A DNA stretch of 64,000 bases from Curtobacterium sp. MCBA15_008 (GTDB lineage: Bacteria > Actinomycetota > Actinomycetes > Actinomycetales > Microbacteriaceae), in contig NZ_MJGN01000056.1 in assembly GCF_001865065.1 (NCBI RefSeq), positions 17,424 through 81,423 on the forward strand, given 5' to 3'. The notes beneath the pieces are model-generated. The model worked only from the letters and a program-made list of their open reading frames with translations, was not told the origin of the DNA and ran no database searches. How positions within the stretch are numbered: position 1 is the first letter of the stretch; each line of letters starts with the position of its first letter. The position numbers and the translations under genes were made by a program. This document shows, one piece after another, positions 57,324-64,000 of the stretch.

Positions 57324-57363
57324 GACTGGAGGCGCGGTGCCAGCTGGCACCGCGCCTCCAGTC
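57324..57363. terminator. CTGGAGGCGCG-family terminator, perfect 40-bp palindrome
   Basis: GACTGGAGGCGCGGTGCCAG is followed directly by its exact reverse complement, giving a perfect 40-bp palindrome between tig and clpP1. Same repeated family as at 25337 and 30388. Confidence 0.9.
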
Positions 57364-57382
57364 CGTTTCCGGGCCACCCGCA

Positions 57383-57397
57383 TTGCCGTCAGCGAAC
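57383..57397 (-). promoter_or_regulatory. Candidate ClgR box upstream of clpP1
   Basis: On the minus strand the site reads GTTCGCTGACGGCAA, one mismatch from the CGCYNANRGCG core known for the actinobacterial Clp-protease activator ClgR, about 70-80 bp before the clpP1 start. The position and gene context fit; it is assigned by eye. Confidence 0.4.
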
Positions 57398-57464
57398 AGA
57401 CGCGAAGTGGTGCGTTGCAACCGATAAGTTCGACATCAAGCGACAACTGAACGGGAGCTTTTCC

Positions 57465-58094
57465 ATGGCCGAAGCAACACTGAACCCCAGTGTTTTTGAC
57501 CGCCTTCTGAGAGACCGGATCGTGTGGCTCGGCTCCGAGGTCCGCGACGACAACTCGAACGAGATCGCAGCCAAGCTGCTGATGCTCGCCGCCGAGGACC
57601 CTGAGAAGGACATCTACCTCTACATCAACTCGCCCGGTGGTTCGATCACCGCCGGCATGGCGATCTACGACACGATGCAGTTCGTGCCGAACGACATCGT
57701 CACGGTGGGCATCGGCCTCGCCGCGTCGATGGGGCAGTTCCTGCTCTCGTCCGGCACGCCCGGCAAGCGCTACATCACCCCGAACGCCCGTGTGCTGCTG
57801 CACCAGCCGTCCGGTGGCTTCGGCGGCACCGCTGCCGACATCCAGACGCAGGCGAAGGTCATCCTCGACATGAAGCAGCGGATGGCGGAGCTCACTGCGG
57901 AGCAGACCGGCAAGTCGATCGAGCAGGTCCTCAAGGACAACGACCGCGACAACTGGTTCACGGCGCAGGAAGCCCTCGAGTACGGCTTCGTCGACCACCT
58001 CCGTGCATCGTCCACCGAGGTCATCGGCGGTGGTGGGACCGTCGCCGACGGCGAGACCCAGACCGACGCGGCCGAGCCCGACGCCCAGTCCTGA
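57465..58094 (+). CDS. clpP: ATP-dependent Clp protease proteolytic subunit 1
   Basis: A serine-protease ring subunit of 209 residues. The catalytic Ser88 is in [19 protein letters not shown], His113 in [18 protein letters not shown], with the Asp in the [19 protein letters not shown] segment. [22 protein letters not shown] is conserved. The second clpP gene follows 29 bp later; the two products are expected to form a mixed tetradecamer as in other actinobacteria. The region upstream carries a candidate ClgR box. Confidence 0.97.
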   Translation: MAEATLNPSVFDRLLRDRIVWLGSEVRDDNSNEIAAKLLMLAAEDPEKDIYLYINSPGGSITAGMAIYDTMQFVPNDIVTVGIGLAASMGQFLLSSGTPGKRYITPNARVLLHQPSGGFGGTAADIQTQAKVILDMKQRMAELTAEQTGKSIEQVLKDNDRDNWFTAQEALEYGFVDHLRASSTEVIGGGGTVADGETQTDAAEPDAQS

Positions 58095-58123
58095 CCCGAC
58101 CCACCGAAGAAAAGGAAACGAGA

Positions 58124-58783
58124 ATGCATCTCCCCATGCTCGGTGGCGCGCAGAACGTCCCGGCCCCCACTGATCGGTACATCCTGCCGAGCTTCGAAGA
58201 GCGCACGGCCTACGGCTACAAGCGGCAGGACCCGTACGCGAAGCTGTTCGAGGACCGCATCGTGTTCCTCGGCGTCCAGGTCGACGACGCTTCGGCGGAC
58301 GACGTCATGGCGCAGCTGCTCGTGCTCGAGTCGATGGACCCCGACCGCGACATCGTCATGTACATCAACTCGCCCGGTGGCTCGTTCACCGCGATGACGG
58401 CGATCTACGACACGATGCAGTACATCCGTCCGCAGATCCAGACGGTCTGCCTCGGTCAGGCTGCCTCGGCCGCGTCGGTGCTCCTCGCCGCCGGTACGCC
58501 CGGCAAGCGTCTGGCCCTGCCGAACGCCCGTGTGCTCATCCACCAGCCCGCCGTCCAGCAGGGTGGCGGCCAGGCGTCGGACATCGAGATCCAGGCGGCG
58601 GAGATCCTCCGCATGCGCACCTGGCTCGAGGAGACGCTGTCGAAGCACTCGAACCGCACGCCGGAGCAGGTCAACAACGACATCGAGCGCGACAAGATCA
58701 TGTCCGCCGAAGAGGCGCTCGAGTACGGCCTGATCGACCAGGTCCTCACGAGCCGCAAGAACCTGCCGGCACTCGTCAAGTAA
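58124..58783 (+). CDS. clpP: ATP-dependent Clp protease proteolytic subunit 2
   Basis: A 219-residue paralogue of the preceding ClpP. Catalytic Ser115 is in [19 protein letters not shown] and His140 in [22 protein letters not shown]; the Asp lies in [22 protein letters not shown] longer N-terminus ([20 protein letters not shown]) represents the propeptide. GAAAAGGAAACGAG upstream supplies the ribosome site. It forms the hetero-complex with ClpP1, fed by ClpX/ClpC. Confidence 0.97.
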   Translation: MHLPMLGGAQNVPAPTDRYILPSFEERTAYGYKRQDPYAKLFEDRIVFLGVQVDDASADDVMAQLLVLESMDPDRDIVMYINSPGGSFTAMTAIYDTMQYIRPQIQTVCLGQAASAASVLLAAGTPGKRLALPNARVLIHQPAVQQGGGQASDIEIQAAEILRMRTWLEETLSKHSNRTPEQVNNDIERDKIMSAEEALEYGLIDQVLTSRKNLPALVK

Positions 58784-58796
58784 GACCGACGACCCG

Positions 58797-58840
58797 CACG
58801 AGAAGGGCCCCGCACCGATCGGTGCGGGGCCCTTCTCGTG
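58797..58840. terminator. Perfect 44-bp palindromic terminator
   Basis: CACGAGAAGGGCCCCGCACC is followed by GATC and the exact reverse complement, giving a 44-bp perfect palindrome between clpP2 and the convergent CopC-like gene. A bidirectional terminator is likely. Confidence 0.9.
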
Positions 58841-58863
58841 CGCTCGGCACGCGCGGGTTTCCG

Positions 58864-59532
58864 TCAGTCCTGGTCGGGTTCGTCGTCGGCCGCCGGAGCG
58901 GGCTTCCGTCGGAGCAGCAGCAGGACAGCGACGACCATGCCGACGAGGACGACCCCGCCGGCGCCGATCCAGAGCGCGTCGGAGGACGCGGAGTCGGTGC
59001 TGCCGGACGCCGTCCCCGTGGTCGCGCTCGTGGCCCCGTCGTCGGCGGTGTCGGTCGCGCACACCGGCGGCTTCGTCGTCCCCGCGGCGGGCGTGAACCC
59101 GGCCGGGGCGTCCCACGTGAACGTGTACTCGTCGGACACGGTGTGACCGTCGGCGGAGATGATCTGCCACTCGACGGTGTACCTGCCGGAGTCGCCGAGC
59201 GCGGCCTTCGTGGTCATCGACGGGCCGTCCACGGCGAGGCAGCCGTCCTCGTAGTACCTGCCGTCCGGCCCGACGATCCGGTACGCGAACCCGGAGTCCG
59301 AGCCGCCGATGTCGAGCAGCTTGTCGTTCGTCGTGATCTCGAACGCCTTCGGCAGCTCGGTCAGGGTGCCGTCGACCTTCGGCGTCGACGCGATCATGTA
59401 GTTGTGCGCGCTGGCCGGGCCGGCGAGCCCGAGGACCGCACCACCGGCGATGGCGAGCGTCGCGGCGGAGCCGGCCACGAGCCTCCAGGCCCGCGACCGG
59501 CCACCTGCGTGACGCTCGACGCTCTGTGTCAC
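58864..59532 (-). CDS. CopC-domain copper-handling protein, membrane anchored
   Basis: A 222-residue exported protein. Signal peptide WRLVAGSAATLAIAGGAVLGLAG ends at ASAH; the mature N-terminal His (HNYMIASTPKVDG) is the hallmark copper ligand of CopC. SGRYTVEWQIISADGHTVSDEYTFTW is the second conserved copper-site strand. The C-terminus has a transmembrane anchor (LWIGAGGVVLVGMVVAVLLLL) and an acidic tail. The ATG overlaps the YcnI gene stop (ATGA). Likely role: periplasmic copper binding for cuproprotein assembly or tolerance. Confidence 0.93.
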   Translation of the reverse strand: MTQSVERHAGGRSRAWRLVAGSAATLAIAGGAVLGLAGPASAHNYMIASTPKVDGTLTELPKAFEITTNDKLLDIGGSDSGFAYRIVGPDGRYYEDGCLAVDGPSMTTKAALGDSGRYTVEWQIISADGHTVSDEYTFTWDAPAGFTPAAGTTKPPVCATDTADDGATSATTGTASGSTDSASSDALWIGAGGVVLVGMVVAVLLLLRRKPAPAADDEPDQD

Positions 59533-60260
59533 TTGCTGGCGCTCCGACGACGCGTGCCGGCGACGGCGACGACCAGGGCGACCGCGCCGAGGACCAGGCC
59601 GCCGAGGCCGAGGAAGCGACCGACCAGGTCGGGGTCGCTCGAGGGGGTCGTGTCCGTGCCGGCGGCCTCGGCCGTCGGGGTCGCGGCGATGGGGTCGCCG
59701 TCATCGTCCGTGGCCTCGGCCGCGGTCAGGGTGATCGAGGGCGCCGGGTGCTCGGGCTCGGCCTGGCCGGCCTTCTGCTCCTGGTTCCACTCGACGGTGC
59801 CCTTCTCGCAGGTCTGCAGGGCCGGGAACTCGACGAGGTCACCCGCCTTGCCGTCGGGCAGCGAGAACGACAACTGGAAGGTGTCGCGCTCGTCGGCGGG
59901 GAGCGGCGTCTTCGCCGTGTAGGTGACGCTCGTGACGCGCTGGCCGGCGTCCTCGGCGGACTCGTCGTCCGACGCGGCGGACGGGCTGGTGTACTTCGCG
60001 GTCGCCTTCGTGATCGTCCAGTTCGGGTTCACGGTCGGCGTGACCTCGATGACCGACTCCGGCACCTGGAACTCGATCTTCGTGGTGGGGGAGCCGTCGC
60101 AGCCGTGCGGGACAGAGAACGTGGCCGTCGTGTACGAGTTCGCGGCGGTCGAGGTCGCGGTGGCCGAGACGTGGGCGCTGGCCATGCCGGCGGTGCCGAG
60201 GACGATGGCAGCGGTGACGCCGAGGGTCGCGGTGCTGACGACGGCGAGACGCTTGGGCAT
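59529..60260 (-). CDS. YcnI-like (DUF1775) copper-associated membrane-anchored protein
   Basis: A 243-residue exported protein. The signal peptide ends ASAHVSATAT, leaving an N-terminal His that ligates copper in YcnI. TATFSVPHGCDGSPTTKIEFQVPESVIEVTPTVNPNWTI, YTAKTPLPADERDTFQLSFSLPD and VEWNQE contain the conserved DUF1775 residues including the Trp (NPNW). A C-terminal transmembrane helix follows. GGAAGGA precedes the ATG. It forms a two-gene operon with the CopC-like gene. It probably handles Cu(II) outside the membrane. Confidence 0.94.
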   Translation of the reverse strand: MPKRLAVVSTATLGVTAAIVLGTAGMASAHVSATATSTAANSYTTATFSVPHGCDGSPTTKIEFQVPESVIEVTPTVNPNWTITKATAKYTSPSAASDDESAEDAGQRVTSVTYTAKTPLPADERDTFQLSFSLPDGKAGDLVEFPALQTCEKGTVEWNQEQKAGQAEPEHPAPSITLTAAEATDDDGDPIAATPTAEAAGTDTTPSSDPDLVGRFLGLGGLVLGAVALVVAVAGTRRRSASK

Positions 60261-60284
60261 GGGGTTCCTTCCGGGGCGGCACTT

Positions 60285-60297
60285 CTACAAGTTGTAG
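60285..60297 (-). promoter_or_regulatory. Candidate metal-responsive operator of the ycnI-copC operon
   Basis: The 13-bp palindrome CTACAAGTTGTAG lies about 25 bp upstream of the YcnI start, in an otherwise GC-rich region. It resembles the TACA-n-TGTA type sites used by CopY/BlaI-class repressors. Regulator identity is not known. Confidence 0.45.
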
Positions 60298-60480
60298 AGG
60301 AATCGAGGACACGCTAGCAGGATCGAACGCCCTGGGCGAACGGGGTGGCCGTTTGCGGCTCGGCGTCGCAGCCGGTGTCGCCGGTTGCGATTAGGCTCGT
60401 GGACAGTCGGGCAGGTCGTCGGCCTGCACCCATCGGGCAGACGATCAGGTCTGCATCGGTCAACCAGGGAGGGCACCGAC

Positions 60481-61761
<1,281 letters not shown>

Positions 61762-61780
61762 TCCGTCCGTTCGCGTCGAA

Positions 61781-61805
61781 GGGCCCGCACCGTGTGTGCG
61801 GGCCC
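61781..61805 (+). terminator. Terminator hairpin after clpX
   Basis: A perfect 10-bp stem GGGCCCGCAC / GTGCGGGCCC with a 5-nt loop, 19 bp after the clpX stop. Confidence 0.8.
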
Positions 61806-61849
61806 GTTCGCGTGTGGGGGCGGGTGCGGCGGCCGGTCGGCCGGACGCT

Positions 61850-61912
61850 CCGCACAACGAAAGTCACCCCGAACCGCGCGATTGCGTGGTTCGGGGTGAC
61901 TTCGGTTGTGCG
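61850..61912. repeat. Palindromic element, CGCACAAC-GAAAGT family
   Basis: Arms of about 26 nt (left begins CCGCACAACGAAAGTCACCC, right ends GACTTCGGTTGTGCGG) around an 11-nt centre. It is related to the element at 32016-32077 through the shared CGCACAAC..GAAGT / ACTTCGGTTGTGCG ends, with a different interior. Confidence 0.8.
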
Positions 61913-61951
61913 GTCGTGCGCCGCGTCCGGGGCGCCGGGCGCCCGGCGCGC

Positions 61952-63979
61952 CTACTCGAGCCCGCGGCGGCGCAGCAGCGGCCCGACCTCGGCGTCGCGC
62001 CCGCGGAAGTCGCGGTACGCCTCGAGCGGGTCCTTCGCCCCGCCGACGCCGAGCAGGCGCGTGGCGAAGCGCCGACCGGCCTCGCGCGAGAGCCCCCCGT
62101 TCGACCGGAACCACTCCACCGTGTCGGCGTCGAGCACCTCGGACCAGATGTAGCCGTAGTACCCGGCGTCGTACCCGCCCGAGAACGTGTGGGCGAAGTA
62201 CGTCGACGAGTACCGCGGCGGCACGGCCTCGACCGCGATGCCGGCGGAGGCGAGGGCGTCCCGCTCGAAGTCCTCGACGGAGGTCACCGCGGCGGCCTCG
62301 GCGGAGGACAGCCGGTGCCACGCCTGGTCGAGCAGCGCGGCGGCGAGGTACTCGGTCGTGCCGAAGCCCTCGTTGAAGCCGGCGGAGTCGCTCAGCCCGA
62401 GGACGAGCTCGGGCGGCAGCGGCTCACCGGTCTCGTGGTGCTTGGCGTAGTTCGCCAGGACGGACGGCCACGACACCCACATCTCGTTCACCTGCGACGG
62501 GAACTCGACGAAGTCCCGCTCGACGTTGGTGCCGGAGAACCGCGGGTAGGTCGTGCGGGCGATGAGGCCGTGCAGCGCGTGCCCGAACTCGTGGAAGAGC
62601 GTCTCGACCTCGTCCTGGATGAGGAGCGTCGGCGACCCCGCGGCGGGCTTCGCCACGTTGAGGTTGTTGACGACCACCGGCAGCGTGCCGAGCAGCGCGG
62701 ACTGCTCGACGACCGGGTTCATCCACGCACCGCCGCGCTTGCCGTCGCGGGTGTAGAGGTCGAGCAGGTACAGGCCGACCTCGGCACCGTCCTCGTCGCG
62801 CACCTCGAAGACCCGGACCTCGTCGTTGTACCCGTGCAGGTCGTCGCGTTCGGTGAAGGTCAGGCCGTAGAGCTCGCCGGCGGCGTGGAAGACCCCGTCG
62901 CGCAGGACCCGGTCGGCCTCGAAGTACGGGCGGAGCGCGGAGCTGTCGGCGGCGAACTGCTCGCCGCGCAGGAGCTCGGTGGCGTAGGCCCAGTCCCACG
63001 CCTCGACGTCGAACCCGACGACCCGCGACCGGACGGCCCGCTCGTCGTCGGCGTTCGCCGCGGCCGCCGGCACCAGGGACGACAGCAGCCCGTCGACGGC
63101 CTCGGGGGTCTTCGCGGTCTCGTCGGCGGTGACCACCGCGGCGTGGTTCGGGAACCCGAGGAGTTCGGCGCGCTCGGCCCGGAGCCGGACGATGCGCAGC
63201 AGCACGTCGCGGTTGTCGTGCTCGTTGCCACGGCGACCGCGCGAGAGCGACGCGCGCATGATCCGCTCGCGCAGCCCACGGTCGGCGAGCGACGCCAGCC
63301 ACGGGTGGCCGGTGTAGAGCGGCAGCGTGATCAGCCAACCGTCGAGCTCGCGGTCGGCCGCGGCACCGGCGGCGGCGGACTTCGCGCCGTCGTCGAGGCC
63401 CTCGAGCTCGGCCTCGTCGGTGACGTGCACGGCCAGGTCGTTGGTGTCCTCGAGCAGGTTCCGCTCGAACGTGGTGGTGAGCGTCGAGAGCTCCTGGTTG
63501 ATCGCGGTGAGACGCTCCTTGCCGGCGTCGTCGAGCCCGGCGCCCGCGAGGGTCATCTCGGTGTACGTCCGCTCGACCAGACGTCGGTCCTCGTCGCTGA
63601 GGTCGGTCCGCTCGTCGAGCGTCGACCGGACCGCTGCGATCCGGTCGTACAGGCGGCTGTCGAGGGTGATCGCGTCGCGGTGCGCGGCGAGGAGCGGGGA
63701 GACCTCGGCCTCGAGGTCGTGCTGCTCGGGCGTCGAGTCCGCCGAGGACAGCGTGAAGAACACGTGGCTCACGCGGGCGAGCGACTGCCCGGTGCGCTCG
63801 AGGGCGACCAGGGTGTTCTCGAACGTCGGTGCCTCGGCGGAGGCGGCGATCGCCTCGGCCTCGGCACGCTGCTCGGCCATGCCGGCTTCGAACGCGGGTC
63901 GGTAGTGCTCGAGCCGCACGTCACGGAACGGCGGGAGGGAGTAGGGGAGGGTGCTCGGAACGTCGAACGGGGTTGCCAT
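61952..63979 (-). CDS. M3-family oligopeptidase (dipeptidyl carboxypeptidase-like)
   Basis: A cytosolic zinc metallopeptidase of 675 residues. The zinc motif HEFGHALHGLIART with third ligand Glu in the NVERDFVEFPSQVNE segment lies at about residues 460-495. GTLPVVVNNLNVAKP and YDAGYYGYIWSEVLDADTVEWF are conserved M3 blocks. N-terminal helices begin PYSLPPFRDVRLEHYRPAFE. It degrades short peptides, similar to Dcp/oligopeptidase A. The last bases of the window after its start (GGACTGGA) appear to begin another CTGGAGGCGCG motif. Confidence 0.96.
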   Translation of the reverse strand: MATPFDVPSTLPYSLPPFRDVRLEHYRPAFEAGMAEQRAEAEAIAASAEAPTFENTLVALERTGQSLARVSHVFFTLSSADSTPEQHDLEAEVSPLLAAHRDAITLDSRLYDRIAAVRSTLDERTDLSDEDRRLVERTYTEMTLAGAGLDDAGKERLTAINQELSTLTTTFERNLLEDTNDLAVHVTDEAELEGLDDGAKSAAAGAAADRELDGWLITLPLYTGHPWLASLADRGLRERIMRASLSRGRRGNEHDNRDVLLRIVRLRAERAELLGFPNHAAVVTADETAKTPEAVDGLLSSLVPAAAANADDERAVRSRVVGFDVEAWDWAYATELLRGEQFAADSSALRPYFEADRVLRDGVFHAAGELYGLTFTERDDLHGYNDEVRVFEVRDEDGAEVGLYLLDLYTRDGKRGGAWMNPVVEQSALLGTLPVVVNNLNVAKPAAGSPTLLIQDEVETLFHEFGHALHGLIARTTYPRFSGTNVERDFVEFPSQVNEMWVSWPSVLANYAKHHETGEPLPPELVLGLSDSAGFNEGFGTTEYLAAALLDQAWHRLSSAEAAAVTSVEDFERDALASAGIAVEAVPPRYSSTYFAHTFSGGYDAGYYGYIWSEVLDADTVEWFRSNGGLSREAGRRFATRLLGVGGAKDPLEAYRDFRGRDAEVGPLLRRRGLE

Positions 63980-64000
63980 CTCACCACCCTACGGACTGGA

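Noticed and set aside
55515..57998. 827-residue minus-strand open frame
   Set aside because: It covers trigger factor, tRNA-Pro and ClpP1 on the opposite strand; composition shows it is a shadow.

Overview
The window comes from a very G+C-rich actinobacterium. The tig-clpP-clpP-clpX cluster, a mycothiol-type DsbA-like oxidoreductase, YcnI/CopC proteins, a truncated haemoglobin O, a DUF6716 gene and frequent leaderless starts all fit the Microbacteriaceae. The abundant CTGGAGGCGCG intergenic hairpins suggest Curtobacterium or a close relative. The genus is an inference; there is no rRNA in the window to settle it. Four tRNA genes are present (His-GTG, Arg-TCT, Gly-TCC, Pro-TGG). I see no rRNA, prophage, insertion sequence or CRISPR array.

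Layout. 1-3.4 kb: an ECF vitamin transporter (fused double ATPase plus T component, cut at the left edge) and a small P-loop kinase. 3.4-7.7 kb: an MFS transporter divergent from a flavin monooxygenase/acyl-CoA-dehydrogenase-like pair, probably organosulfur or similar scavenging. 7.7-12 kb: a zinc peptidase, tRNA-His, oligoribonuclease, an array of palindromic repeats, and an MFS/MarR pair. 12-15.2 kb: a neuA-neuB-DUF6716 operon for a sialic-acid-like sugar and its transfer. 15.3-25 kb: mostly housekeeping genes (msrA, an SSB paralogue, ettA, two thioesterases, an NAD-dependent epimerase-like protein). 25-34.7 kb: glbO-mscS, pepN, a DsbA-like protein, a lower-G+C cluster of tandem paralogues, a GNAT/XRE divergent pair, rpiB and an Nei-type glycosylase. 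34.7-42.2 kb: an amidohydrolase, a PaiB-like protein, a serine hydrolase, a two-component system and an EamA exporter. 42.2-42.8 kb: a two-gene micro-operon under a perfect SOS box.

42.9-52.8 kb is the most coherent metabolic unit: a LacI repressor, an ABC oligosaccharide importer, a GH5_18-like beta-mannosidase, a GH38 alpha-mannosidase and a secreted Endo-H-type GH18 enzyme. Together they look like a complete high-mannose N-glycan utilisation locus: Endo-H-like release outside the cell, import, alpha-mannose trimming, then cleavage of the Man-beta-1,4-GlcNAc core. Two LacI-type operators sit on or just after its promoter.

52.9-55.8 kb holds small accessory genes (a HicA-like pair, a DUF1905 protein, an orphan PIN protein, a secreted DUF2511 protein). 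55.9-61.8 kb is tRNA-Pro, trigger factor, clpP1, clpP2 and clpX, with a YcnI/CopC copper pair inserted on the opposite strand. 62-64 kb is an M3 oligopeptidase.

Two genome-scale patterns stand out. First, several families of palindromic repeats lie between genes, and one of them has been built in frame into the ECF ATPase linker as 105-bp units. Second, many genes have a TANNNT -10 element exactly 6-7 nt before the start codon, implying leaderless mRNAs.
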